Origin: Arthrinium phaeospermum | Lineage: Eukaryota > Ascomycota > Sordariomycetes > Amphisphaeriales > Apiosporaceae | Length of the DNA: 64,000 bases | Assembly: GCA_006503535.1 (NCBI GenBank) | Contig: QYRS01000003.1 | Location: 3,472,001 to 3,536,000, forward strand | Direction of reading: 5' to 3' | Shown: positions 1-10,234 of the stretch, piece by piece | Layout: each line of letters opens with the position of its first letter | Numbering within the stretch: position 1 is the first letter of the stretch | Program-made: the position numbers and the translations under genes | Notes under the pieces: model-generated | The model's input: the letters and a program-made list of their open reading frames with translations, nothing else | Told to the model about the DNA's origin: nothing | The model's database searches: none

Positions 1-2
1 GC

Positions 3-116
3 TACGAGGATTCGCTGCCCGTGCTGGCCGAGAGCATGCGGCAGCGCATGAAGTTCGTTTGGTCCGAAGACGTCGACGATTCGTATTGCCGGATGCGGGA
101 CGGACAGGTCGTGTAA
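3..116 (+). CDS. 3' end of an unidentified gene (partial)
   Basis: An open frame enters from the left window edge and stops at a TAA at 114-116, giving 37 C-terminal residues ending in MRDGQVV. The codons are rich in G/C at the third position, as in the real genes nearby. The piece is charged (SEDVDD, RQRMK) and has no motif I recognise. The rest of the gene lies outside the window, so no function can be given. Its 3' end faces the 3' end of the GPI transferase gene, with about 1.25 kb between them. Confidence 0.5.
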   Translation, partial: YEDSLPVLAESMRQRMKFVWSEDVDDSYCRMRDGQVV

Positions 117-1366
117 ATTTGGATTGTGGGACTCGACACCGAGAAGAACATGCGAATTAGCGGGATAGCAGCTGAGTTTGTGTGACGAACGAAGACTGCG
201 ACGTATCATGGAATGATACCGAGTAGCTAGTTGTAGCAAGCAGTACGATGATCAACTTTGCCAGAACAGCACACAGGCAAATCTTCATTGCTAGAGGAGG
301 ACAGGCTTAAAACAACTTTATTGATTCAACACCTTATATATTTCCGAAGCATCCGTGGTCCATTACTCGTTCAAGATGAATGCTGATGAACTCGAACAAC
401 AAGGAATTATCAAAATAACATAATCAATGGGAGTTCCTTTGGGTTTGCGGCTCATGTTGTCCATAATGCAGGCCATTCGTCATCGCGACCTCACGAAGCC
501 CGTCCTGGGCGCCATAGCTTGTCGCCGGATTCCCCAGACAGGTACTCTGGGCAGCTCGAGCTTGGTCTAAATGATGCCGAGTCCTTTTGCACTTTGCAAT
601 AGCGTCGAGTGGAGAATTGCATGCACGTTGTAGTGCTGTTAATTGTTAACTCATCATCTGAATGATAGACATTACAAATGGACAGTCTTCCCACACCCAT
701 ACAAATATGGTACCAAACCGATTTCAGCCAGATCAAGCCTCCACCACTCTCATCGTCATTGTTCTTTCGATACCCGATTTGTATGGCGAGGGAAACTACC
801 CAGCTGCAATATCTATCATGCATGCCAATAAAGTAGCCCCTTTGAAGTAGCCCCTTTCAATGTTCCAACCAGCTCTGAGTGTGATCCGGATAATGCCAAT
901 ACGACCCCTAGGGCTACCTTGACCAGGGATGCAAACTGGTCCCTGACCTTCAGTTGCATAACTCATAGGCCTCCTGATAATTTAGTGACGAGAAGGCTAT
1001 GAGGACGTTCTTTAAAACTGTCTCTGGCGAGAACGCCGAAGCTGGTCTCAATATTGAGAATGTCCTCTGGCTCGGTACAGATTAGACTGCGATGATTGTC
1101 CTTATCCATGTCAATCTCCGACATGCCCTCCATGTGCTGGAGTATATCGCGAACAGTTTGGCTATATCTCAACAGCACGGGTGCCAAGGCAATGGATGGG
1201 CGGATGCGTGCAAGTGTACCTTGGCAGTGGGCCGTACTTATGTTCATAACCCGCATGCGTCTTCCGCGCGTGGAATGCCTGAAGCAAATAATTCGATTTA
1301 ATGGGTATCTCGTAGTAAAAGCACTTCTCGATCTGCAGTTCCGTCTCGCAGACCCTCATAACTTGT
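117..1366. other. Convergent intergenic region, no gene recognised
   Basis: This should hold the 3' untranslated regions of the two facing genes. An ATG-started minus-strand frame at 1256-963 (97 aa) and an overlapping frame up to 1512 have a mildly protein-like composition. I recognise neither, and each would need a frameshift or an intron to join the other. Confidence 0.4.
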
Positions 1367-2824
1367 TCAATCGTCATCATCGGAATGATATATCTTGCGG
1401 GGCCAATCGGCCGCAATGTCGATGCTGTCCCTTGGGAACACCCACTCGCAGAAGACGAACAGCAGATAGTCGATGACGGCGCAGAGGCAAAACAGCTTGC
1501 CGGCCCAGACACCGCAGCCGTAGTACCGCTTCAGCCGGTCGATCAAGGCGAAGCTTCGGACACCTGAGTGGCTCTCGCCGTTCCAAGCCGCGGTATTGCC
1601 CACGTCGTAGCCGTAGAAGTCGGCCTCGGGTATGTCGCCCATGATGCCCTTGTATACGCGTTCTGTGCGTTTGGCGATGTTGTCCCATGAGTACATCGCC
1701 TTGACCTGGTCGTGGAACTTCTCCGTACGGACCTTATTCACGCGGAGGGCAGATATCGCCTTGCCAGTGGCCACCACGAGGTCGTCTTCCTCTGGCTTGG
1801 CAAAGACCGTCATGTGGCCGGGCAGAACCTCCGGGATGCCGCCGACGGCAGTACATACGACATAGAGACCACAGCTCGCAGCTTCTACCAGGACTGTGCC
1901 GAAAGCCTCAGTCAAACTTGGGTGCAAATAGATATGACCGCGAATCATCACGTCCCGAACTTGCTCATGGCGCACAGATCCCAGCATTTCTACCTTGTCT
2001 TGCAGCACATTTTGCTCAATCATTTGCTCCAGATCAATGCTTTTCGGGCCGGACCCAGCAATGATAAACCGAGTGTTGGGGTGGTTCTCCAGAATTCTTG
2101 GTATCGATGCGGTCAGCAAATCCGTGCCTTTATTATAGAATAGCCGAGAGATAACCACAATGACAACCGGGTCATTAGGACCGAGATGATGCACCGCGGG
2201 CGTCGCATTTCCAAACCCATTGTTGGGAGCTGGCGGCTCAGGAGGGTATTTCCGCGGGCGGAAGTTCTCTGACACGACGGCATTCGGGATAACAGAAACC
2301 ATGACCGGGTCGAGCGCCGCTCGAAGGACTGTGTTCTCCTTGCTCGTATGGCTGACGCAAATGACATGATCGACATCGCTCAAGATGAACTTCAGCAGCT
2401 TGTTCGTCAGGATACTGGCGGCGTCCGCGAAGCCAAACAGCGAGTGGTCGGTAAAAACCGTGCGCAAGCCCATGGTTCTGCCGTGTAGTAGCGCCTCGTG
2501 GCAGAGACTGCTCAGACTGGCGTGGCCGTGGACGATGTCGATCTGTTCTCGGATCATGATGTTTCGGAACACGGGGAAGAAGGAGAAGACGGTCGGGAAG
2601 GTGGCGGAGCGGTAGATGATGGCGAAGGGGACGTGGTAGACCTTGATGCCGTTCGTAAGGTATCGGACCCCTTTTCGGTCTGCATACGCATGCGTTATAA
2701 CGACGACCTTGTGACCCCGATCGACCAGTTTCGTCGCAAGCTGGTAGATGTGGCTTTCGACCCCTCCTGGTTGCGGGAAGAAGAAATCGCTAACCATAGC
2801 GATATTGTACGTAAGGCGTGGCAT
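1367..2824 (-). CDS. GPI N-acetylglucosaminyltransferase catalytic subunit (PIG-A/Gpi3/Spt14)
   Basis: This enzyme transfers GlcNAc from UDP-GlcNAc to phosphatidylinositol on the cytosolic face of the ER, the first step of GPI-anchor synthesis, as part of the GPI-GnT complex. The 485-aa product opens with the family signature NIAMVSDFFFPQPGGVESHI and has the glycosyltransferase group 1 fold of family GT4. The donor-sugar EX7E element is E306-E314 (TEAFGTVLVE). A single hydrophobic segment near residues 444-463 fits the C-terminal ER membrane anchor, followed by a short acidic tail (HSDDDD). I chose the ATG at 2824: the frame is open further upstream, but only to a TTG, and the family starts just before NIAMVSDFF. 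No introns are needed. It is divergent from the helicase gene, with 850 bp between the starts. Confidence 0.95.
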   Translation of the reverse strand: MPRLTYNIAMVSDFFFPQPGGVESHIYQLATKLVDRGHKVVVITHAYADRKGVRYLTNGIKVYHVPFAIIYRSATFPTVFSFFPVFRNIMIREQIDIVHGHASLSSLCHEALLHGRTMGLRTVFTDHSLFGFADAASILTNKLLKFILSDVDHVICVSHTSKENTVLRAALDPVMVSVIPNAVVSENFRPRKYPPEPPAPNNGFGNATPAVHHLGPNDPVVIVVISRLFYNKGTDLLTASIPRILENHPNTRFIIAGSGPKSIDLEQMIEQNVLQDKVEMLGSVRHEQVRDVMIRGHIYLHPSLTEAFGTVLVEAASCGLYVVCTAVGGIPEVLPGHMTVFAKPEEDDLVVATGKAISALRVNKVRTEKFHDQVKAMYSWDNIAKRTERVYKGIMGDIPEADFYGYDVGNTAAWNGESHSGVRSFALIDRLKRYYGCGVWAGKLFCLCAVIDYLLFVFCEWVFPRDSIDIAADWPRKIYHSDDDD

Positions 2825-3674
2825 CTTGAAGGACGGGATCGTTCGCAAATCTCTATGCGCCAAGTCTAGATCGCGCTGCGAAGAACTGTAGCTATACGTG
2901 TGTAGGTCGGTAGCGTCGACTTCACCTGGGCGCAAGTTGCCAGAGGACGCCGAGATCGCGCAGTAGCAATAAAGCAGGACGTGGTTGTAGCATTAGTTTT
3001 GGTTCAAACTCGCCCATACTTGGAGGACTGTAATTTTCAATAACATTCCAGTAGAGTTATGATGACACCAAGTACCAATGATCAAGGGGTGGGCAGTTAA
3101 GAGAGCTTGCGACTGGTGATAATCAGTTCGACGACGACAGTCTGGCTGCGCGAGGTCGACATGTGGAAACCCGCATTGGCATCCATTCCCTCAGTAGGTA
3201 CAAGGTACCTGATGCCACCTCAAGCTTGGATCCACACAGGGGTCCGATAGCGATAGTCAGGGCACTAGCGCCCAGATTTCCAGAGATAAGATGCAGTACC
3301 CATAATAAATTCTTTATCGTACCTTGATGCAATTGCGATGGGAAATAATTCCGCGATGCTGGTGGTTCGAAGTCTTCGGGTTGCTGCGAAAAAGATAAAA
3401 TCTCGAGACTGGTCGATCAGCAGTCAAATATGGTGTCGCAACACCTTTGATTGACTTAATCTCAAGATACAGCTCGTTACTGCAGCGTTTGTGACAACAA
3501 GTCCGCCGTCATAAACGTCGATTATCCCAAGGGCAATCTCGCAACCGCAGCTATTCTAGTGCTCTTCCTCCGAGCGACTATCCCATCCCACTCGCAGATC
3601 AACGCCAGACGCCCACCTCTTCTTGCCTGCACTGCTTATTCGCCAAAGTGAACGCCAGTACTTCCGCCGGCAAA
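2825..3674. other. Divergent promoter region between GPI transferase and helicase genes
   Basis: This 850-bp gap separates two divergently transcribed housekeeping genes and should hold both promoters and leaders. The stretch just before 3675 is rich in C and T (about 3540-3640), as is common near fungal transcription starts. I see no gene in it. Confidence 0.5.
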
Positions 3675-6125
3675 ATGTACGCGCGATATATCCCACCTGC
3701 CAAGTCGGCGCCTAAGCCGGAGCCCAAGCCCGCTCCGGTCGCCGAAAAGAAACCCGCTGCGCCGCCTGGTATAATCGCTCAGATGGCTCCTGCCGCCGGT
3801 GCTTATGGGCGCTATATACCTGGGCCGAAGCTAGAGGAAGCGGCAAAGATGAACAAGAGAATCGTGTTTGGCGATGACGATGTCGACGAGCCCCCCGTCA
3901 AGAAGGTCAAAGTAGCGACAGAGGAACCGAATGATCTCTCCCTTGCGCAAGCGCAAGAGACCCCTTCCATAGGCAAAAACGAAGGAAAGGACGAGAAGAA
4001 GGACAAGAAGAAGAAAAAGACCAAAAAGAGCAAGAGCAAGGACTCCGAGATACCAGACATTGCGGCGTCAGAGTCTCCTGCCAAGGAGAAGACCCCTGAG
4101 CCGGCAGAACCTGAGCCTCCTGCTAAAGACGACAACCCCGCGCCTGCAGATCTTCCGGTAAGGGAGAAGGCCCCTGAATTGGTAGAACCTCTGGCCGAGG
4201 AGAAGAAAAAGAAGAGGGAGAAGAAGAAGAAGCCTAAGGCCGAAACAGAGACACCCGATGCCGAGGAGCCAGTGAAGTCCCGCCATAAGTCTGTCTTCGA
4301 GAAGGCGGCAAAATCTATGAAAGCTCCCGAAGAGAACGTGGCGGATCCCCAAGGTGACGGCGAGGACGTGGCAATGGTGGACGCCCCTGAGCCAGAAGAA
4401 GTGCATGGTCTTGAGCCCTTGCCTCAGCCAGAGCCTAGAGCCCCCGAGCCCCCGAGTTTACCTCAAACAGAGCTGCCTTCTTGGCTCTACGACCACGTCA
4501 AGGTTTCTAGAGATGCGACCGCGGCCTTCACCAGTTTTGGGCTGAAGCCCGAGTACGGCATCACTGCCGAAAATTCGAAAAAACTGGAAGCGAAGGGCTA
4601 CAAGGAAGCGCATGCTGTACAGACCGCTGTTATACCCCAACTCCTCCCTCACCACTGCCTCACTATGCACAGCGACATCCTAGTATCCGCCGAAACAGGA
4701 TCTGGAAAGACGTTGGCGTACGCTCTGCCTATCATACGCGATCTGAGCCATTCAGGTAGCCCTTGTACCTTCCTTCGGGCCATCGTGGTGGTCCCTTCCA
4801 AGAACCTGGCACAGCAGGCCCAGAAGGTCTGCGAAGAGTGTGCAGATATCTTTTACGAGGGCACAAAACGCGTCAAGGTCGGTATCGCGACAGGAAGGCG
4901 TCTTCTGGATGAAGAGAAGTCTGCTTTGGTCGAGCGACGGGAGCGATACGACCCCGAGGGCTACCAAAAACGCCTGGAAAGGGTTAAGACCCAGAGCCGG
5001 CGGGCTCGTTACGAGGACGACAGCGAGGACGAGGAGAGAAATGAGATTTTCAGACGCGAGGACCGCATCAAGACTTTACCCAACCACGTAATCGAGTACG
5101 TATCCAAAGTCGATATCCTAATTTGCACACCAGGCCGGCTTGTGGAACACATCAACTTAACGCCTGGTTTCAACCTGGACGATGTTCGCTGGCTGGTGCT
5201 GGATGAAGCCGATAAGTTCTTCGGGCAAAACTACCAGCAGTTCCTCGACGTTGTGATACCGAGACTGCACAGCAACAGCAAAAGGTCCCAGCGGAGCCAC
5301 ATGCAGTCAAGGCTGACTGGTGTCCGTAAGGTCATCCTGAGTGCCTCAATGACGACGGATTTGGACAAGCTTGGGCCATTGAAACTCCGAAGACCGAAGC
5401 TGGTGGAAATGGCATCCGAGGATGGGGATGAGGCAGGTGGCCGAGAAACGATGCTCAACCTGCCCGCCACCCTTCGGGAATCGGCTATCAAGGTCGACCT
5501 GGAACTCAAGCCCCTATTCCTGCTTGACCTGCTCGAGAGTGATCGTATCATGTCAACCGATACGGAAGATAGCTCGTCAGACAGCGATTCATCTTCCGAC
5601 TCCAAGGCCTCTTTGCCTCCCAAGATGCTCATCTTCACCCGCACCAGAGAAAACGCCATCCGCCTGGCGCGACTCCTGGCCATCATGGCCCCCAAGCTGG
5701 AGCCTGTCATCGGCTGCATCACTTCCGACAGCGCGGACAAGAGACAGAGCCGCACACTGAAGGCGTTCAGGGCCGGCAAGCTCCGCATCATCATCGCTTC
5801 CGACCTGATCGCTCGCGGTATCGATCTGCCTGACGTTAAGCACGTCATCAATTACGATATGCCCAACTCCATCACCTCGTACGTCCACAGAGTCGGCCGT
5901 ACGGCTCGTGCTCAGCGGAGCGGTCATGCTTGGACCCTGTTTACGTTCCAGGAGGCCCGCTGGTTCTGGAACGACGTTGCCGGCAAGGACGCAGAGGTCC
6001 GGCGGTCTAGGGAGGTGGAAAGGGTGCGCATCACGGAGGAAAAGCAAGACGAGGATGCGTTTGAGAGGAAGAAGGCCCGATTTGAGGCTGCAGTTGCTCA
6101 ACTGGCAAAGGAAGGGGGAGCATAA
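3675..6125 (+). CDS. DEAD-box ATP-dependent RNA helicase, Dbp6/DDX51-like
   Basis: This is an RNA-dependent ATPase expected to act in the nucleolus in 60S ribosomal subunit assembly. The product is 816 aa. Residues 1-270 are a low-complexity, Lys/Glu/Pro-rich tail with lysine runs that suit nucleolar targeting. The helicase core follows: motif I AETGSGKT (339-346), TPGRL, DEAD (510-513), SAS (556-558), LIFTRTR, ASDLIARGIDLP and HRVGRTAR (738-745). A charged insertion between motifs Ia and Ib and a Ser/Asp-rich insertion before motif IV match Dbp6 rather than other DEAD-box groups. The frame is open back to a GTG at 3648, but the ATG at 3675 has a good context (CAAAATG) and starts the sequence MYARYIPPAKS. 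No intron is seen. The Dbp6 assignment is by overall architecture. Confidence 0.9.
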   Translation: MYARYIPPAKSAPKPEPKPAPVAEKKPAAPPGIIAQMAPAAGAYGRYIPGPKLEEAAKMNKRIVFGDDDVDEPPVKKVKVATEEPNDLSLAQAQETPSIGKNEGKDEKKDKKKKKTKKSKSKDSEIPDIAASESPAKEKTPEPAEPEPPAKDDNPAPADLPVREKAPELVEPLAEEKKKKREKKKKPKAETETPDAEEPVKSRHKSVFEKAAKSMKAPEENVADPQGDGEDVAMVDAPEPEEVHGLEPLPQPEPRAPEPPSLPQTELPSWLYDHVKVSRDATAAFTSFGLKPEYGITAENSKKLEAKGYKEAHAVQTAVIPQLLPHHCLTMHSDILVSAETGSGKTLAYALPIIRDLSHSGSPCTFLRAIVVVPSKNLAQQAQKVCEECADIFYEGTKRVKVGIATGRRLLDEEKSALVERRERYDPEGYQKRLERVKTQSRRARYEDDSEDEERNEIFRREDRIKTLPNHVIEYVSKVDILICTPGRLVEHINLTPGFNLDDVRWLVLDEADKFFGQNYQQFLDVVIPRLHSNSKRSQRSHMQSRLTGVRKVILSASMTTDLDKLGPLKLRRPKLVEMASEDGDEAGGRETMLNLPATLRESAIKVDLELKPLFLLDLLESDRIMSTDTEDSSSDSDSSSDSKASLPPKMLIFTRTRENAIRLARLLAIMAPKLEPVIGCITSDSADKRQSRTLKAFRAGKLRIIIASDLIARGIDLPDVKHVINYDMPNSITSYVHRVGRTARAQRSGHAWTLFTFQEARWFWNDVAGKDAEVRRSREVERVRITEEKQDEDAFERKKARFEAAVAQLAKEGGA

Positions 6126-6718
6126 TACCCTAGATAGAATTCAAACTCGACTTTCATAATCACTAGCTGGTATCATAATTACGTGATGAAACTATTACGT
6201 TTAACCGGACCCTCCTTGACTCCATGGATATTAAAGGGGTTGTTCTGTTATTCGAATGTATTACAACGACTGGACTATACGGGTTGTTCCAGTCCTTATA
6301 CTCAGTTCGTAACTGTTGTTGCCATTCCGTGTTGTTTATTCCATCAATGGTCACGTACCCCTGATATCAATAAGGCTGTGGCTACTTGTCGGTTATCCCA
6401 TGGGCAGCTATCCCACCGCCAGTCTTTCCGGGCGATGACCATAGAGCTGGAGCAATGCTATTCGCGTAACCTAGTAATACATTGCACAACACGTTGTTGC
6501 CAGTTCAAAGCAAGGCAATGAGTGTATTTGGTGGTAGCTGCTTGCATTGATCCAAATCTCAAGTCCCTTGGCTATTCGGTCAATCCATCTAAATCTAGTT
6601 ATTGCCCATACACGGCCCACGGATTGCAGTCTTTCGCCTTTGATTGTACAAGTCTCCATCCCATCAATAGTCTCGCTCGCACACAAACACTCACACACAC
6701 ATCCTCCGCCTTACATAT
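6126..6718. other. Intergenic, no gene seen
   Basis: Short overlapping frames occur on both strands with no family resemblance. This holds the 3' region of the helicase gene and the upstream region of the acidic gene. Confidence 0.4.
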
Positions 6719-6800
6719 CCTCTCCCCCTCTATCTCTATCTCCCTCTCTATCTCTATCTACCTCTCTATCTATCTCTACCTCTCTATCTATCTCTCATCC
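6719..6800 (+). repeat. CTCTAT/CTAT pyrimidine microsatellite
   Basis: This is an almost pure pyrimidine-plus-A tract built of repeating CTCTATCTAT units. It lies 14 bases before the ATG of the acidic gene at 6814, so it would form part of the core promoter or leader if that gene is expressed. Confidence 0.8.
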
Positions 6801-6813
6801 ATGCGCCGGAGGC

Positions 6814-8189
6814 ATGCCCTCCCGCAACCCCTTAGTCAACTCGCTGACCAATCCCAAACTCGAGGACGAGGAGGGCGTGGAGTACTGGGGCGACACCACA
6901 GAGTCCGATTCTTCCTCTTCGGCACCAGAAGACCACGATCAGCAATTCTTCGACGACGAAGAAGATGTGGAAGTGGTGGTAGACCCCGCGTACTTTGGTG
7001 ACGACGAATATTCTGACGAGGATGATGATGATGATGATCAGCCTCCTCTGAGCCCCATCGACTAGGCCCGCAGCGTCATTGAAATCCTGGAGGACATGCG
7101 CAATGACCTTGATTCAATGGTCGCTTCCGCATCCGAGCCCGAGGGAACATCATCGCCTGAGCTTGAGGAAACACCATCACCCGAGCCTGAGGAAGCACCA
7201 TCACCCGAGCTCGACCCCAAGCCACATCGCCTTCTGCGACGCCGCCGGCCAGCTCACCAGAGGGAAGAGGTGTTGTTGGCCTGGCTAGGCATCTCGTTCT
7301 CGGCTGTGGTGTCTCCCTCTTCGTCTTGGTCTAAACCGCCAACTTCAGAAGGCTGGAAGCTCGGGGATGCGCCTAGAAAAGACAAAGGTTGAGAAATGTC
7401 AGAAAGGTAGAGTACGAATTGACTTTCGGTTTGCCAAGAACATGTTTGATCCTGACCAAAACACGATTCAATCAGTGGTGTTCTTCTATACCCGTTATAT
7501 CTTCGAATGCCACGCGTCCAAGGCGAGTATCGTCATCCTCTGCCTACAACCCGAGCTCAGATTCGCCACCCGTAAGTGTATTGGAAGTATAACCGGCTCC
7601 CCTGAGATGGACGCTACCGACTCTTCTGAGATGGATGCCAACGACATAGACGACTTGCGTCGCTCCCTGACCAAGCATGCAAGCCAACGCAACAGCAACA
7701 CCATCATCATCATCATCAGCACCGGAACTCCAACTAACACCCGCATTCGTCGCTTCCACTCCTTCGACCTCCCCGCCAGCCCCAACGCTGCCGAAGAAAC
7801 CGCACGTGAAGACGAAGAACGCGATCCTTCGAGCGAACGCCTTAGACCTAGTCGGGAAGGATGGCGAGCCCAACCCCGACGGGCCGTGCGAGCGCTGCAG
7901 CAAAAGCCCGACCAAGAGGACGAACTGCAGGACGGCCAAGGACCGCAGGGTGGGCACCGTGTAGGTACCCGCAACCTTTGCTCCGCTCTCGCCCCTTCCG
8001 CCTCTACACCAGCTCCAGCTCCAGCGCCACCGAAAGGGGAAGAGCAGCGACAAGAGCAGCGACGATGGCGGTGTCGTGAAAGAAAGGGTACCAACTCCTG
8101 GTGCTCCTTCTTCGTCTGGTCAATCTCGCCGAACCAGATCCGCAGACTGGCACCTCAAAGCCAAGTGGGAGGGCAGTAGAGCGCCCTGA
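6814..8189 (+). pseudogene. Acidic hypothetical protein gene, probably broken or multi-exon
   Basis: I do not recognise this gene. From the ATG at 6814 an acidic frame runs 83 codons (start MPSRNPLVNSL, with Asp/Glu runs and DDDDDD) to a TAG at 7063-7065. The same frame then continues with equally coding-like sequence (ARSVIEILEDMRNDLD, then Ser-Pro-Glu repeats) to about 7280. Later pieces lie in other frames: a frame ending SSDSPP at a GTAAGT (7573), and a frame from 7677 with P/S/T-rich sequence followed by CERCSKSPTKRTNC. The last piece ends WHLKAKWEGSRAP at a TGA at 8187-8189. A GTGGGC donor (about 7950) and CCAG acceptors (about 8018-8024) could remove the TAG at 7962. The TAG at 7063 has no obvious intron around it. 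Either this is a decayed gene, or the real start lies further in. Confidence 0.45.
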
Positions 8190-8962
8190 TTATAGGAAGG
8201 GAACAACATCTTAGGCATCCAGTGTCCTCTTGGGACTGGCAGGTCGCCGCTTTGCGGCAGAGAAACGTGTAGGGCCGACACGATGAGGACGGCACCGAAG
8301 CTTGAAGCATGTACTTTCAACCGAGAGCAAGAGAGAGAGGGATAGAGGGAGAGAGAGAGAGACAGAGAGATCTCTAGAAGGTTCCTTTTATTCTTCTCTC
8401 TTTTTCTTTTTTCTTCTTTCCAATAATAATAATTAACTTAGTTCGAAAACGAGCCACCAACCGCTTGATTATCTTCTTATTACTTTGATATTTGCGTATG
8501 TGCTATGGACGCATTCTAATGTCCCGATTGCGATTTCTTGAGCTTACCTTAGCATTCGTTTCATCGTGACTGCTTGCAGAAACGGTGCAACCAGTGACAT
8601 GAATGAAAAGATGGGCGAAAGATTGACTGATGTCACCGAGGGCACATCGGTCCCACTGAAGCCCTTGGGGCAGGATGCGGACGATTTCAGACTCAACTGG
8701 TCGTGTGCTGCCCCTATGGCTCGGACTGTAAGCCTGGTGTAATAGCTGAGCCCATCATCAAGGTCTTTAACGTCGGCAATGCTGTGGCGTAGCCTTGCGA
8801 TTTGAGACTTGGTAGGATGAAGATATCACTGAACTGGAAGGCAATATCCATGGCTAGGTAACTCTGATCTTAACAGTGCCTTCATGATACCTTATGCACC
8901 ACAAATTTCTCTTTAATCGCCTCAATATAACATGTTGCTTGGGTTGAGTCATCCAGCTCGTT
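8190..8962. other. Intergenic with GA-rich and CT-rich low-complexity tracts
   Basis: A GA repeat lies at 8321-8372, followed by a CT/T-rich stretch to about 8430. The remainder has no open frame that looks coding. Confidence 0.5.
8321..8372. repeat. GA-rich microsatellite
   Basis: An imperfect GAGAGA tract with GATA and GACA interruptions. Confidence 0.8.
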
Positions 8963-10234
8963 TCACTCCGTAAACGGCTGCCCTTTCGCGATAACCTCGA
9001 AAGCCTTGTTCGTGTGATCCCACACTTGCTGCTTCAATGCCTCGATACCGTCGGCGTCATACTTGGCATACACCTTCATATTATGGGCGTCATCGCCCTT
9101 CCAGTCCAGCGAGTACGCACCGCTGCCCGGCCGCCCGTCCATGCCTCTGACGGTACCTCCCTTCCGTCTCTCAACACTACTACTACTGTTGTTGCCGCTG
9201 ACAGTAGTAGATGTGCTCGTGGCCGCCGCCGGGTAGAGCGCCGGCGAGGCGAGGGAGAGCATGTGCTCGCCGCTCTCGACGGGGTCGACGGCGACGAAGG
9301 GCGCCAGGAAGAACGGGGCCAGGACCCGGTTGAAGAGGAAGCGGAACCAGACCGGGTACGCCGGGTTGTGGAACGCCGGGGTCAGGACGAGGCCGGGGAA
9401 GATGTGGACCAGCCGTAGCTGTTTGTTGTCGCCGGCGTGCATCTTGGCTAGGTTGGACATGTACATGGAGTGCATGTAGCACAGGTGCGACCGCACTTGG
9501 ATATAGCTGTAGTGCTGGAGGTCCCGCAGCGACAGGTCCTCCCGGAACAGCTTTTTTCCGTCCTCGAACCCGACCGCGAAGACGGACACCACGATCGCGG
9601 GAAGCGCTGATTGCAGCAAAAGGGGCGTCAGCTGCTGGATGGCGCGTATGCGGGAGTAGTACAGGAGGGCCATGGTCGCATCCAGGCCTTCTGTGGTGTC
9701 TGTTTGTAGTCGAATTAGCAAATACGTTAGCTACATGATGTATGTGCAATAACGAGATACCCTCAAAAGAGAGGTGGGAAAAGGGGTTAGGGTTGCGAAA
9801 TAGGAGAAGCAAGATAAGAACAAGAGTCGCAGACCTTTACGCGGCTGAAATATGGCACCCCCCTGCGACGTCATAAGATAATCGATCCGCGGCCCCTCCT
9901 CCTCCCGCCCCTCGAGCCGCGTGATCTCGGCGCACACGGCGTCGACGCACGCTAGGAGCGACAGGTCCGCGGCCCGCACGAACCGGTACGTGCCGGCCGG
10001 GCACAGCCCCCTTAACTCCTCGACGATCTCCTGCCCACGCTGCTCGCTGCGGCCCACGAGGTAGATGCGCGGGGCGTGGCCTGCCTGCTGGGATGAAGAT
10101 GCTAGCGCCCGCGCTGTCATGTGGCCGATGCCTGACGTGCCGCCCAGGAAGACGGCAACGAGGGGGCGTCGGCTGCGGCTCCTCTCGGACAGGAGGGCGG
10201 CGTTGAGGGTCTCGACTTCGGTGAGCGTCACCAT
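8963..10234 (-). CDS. Short-chain dehydrogenase/reductase-like protein
   Basis: This is a predicted NAD(P)-binding Rossmann-fold protein of unknown substrate. Exon 1 runs from the ATG at 10234 to about 9835, and exon 2 from 9699 to the stop at 8963, giving about 378 aa. The acceptor (TACAAACAG) is clear. The donor could be 9834 (GTCTGC, giving PRKDTTEGLD) or 9840 (GTAAAG, giving QPHTTEGLD). The cofactor motif is GGTSGIG near residue 31, in place of the usual TGxxxGIG, followed by YLVGRS. The standard catalytic YxxxK is not visible. The matching region reads LRDLQHYSYIQVRSHLCYM, as in fungal SDR-like proteins annotated from secondary metabolism. The region before the C terminus has a Ser/Thr-rich insert (STSTTVSGNNSSSS) that probably forms a loop. 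Substrate and even catalytic competence are open. Confidence 0.8.

Noticed and set aside
5231..5851. 206-codon minus-strand frame
   Set aside because: It is antisense to the helicase core; the Ser/Arg-rich product is typical of a shadow frame.
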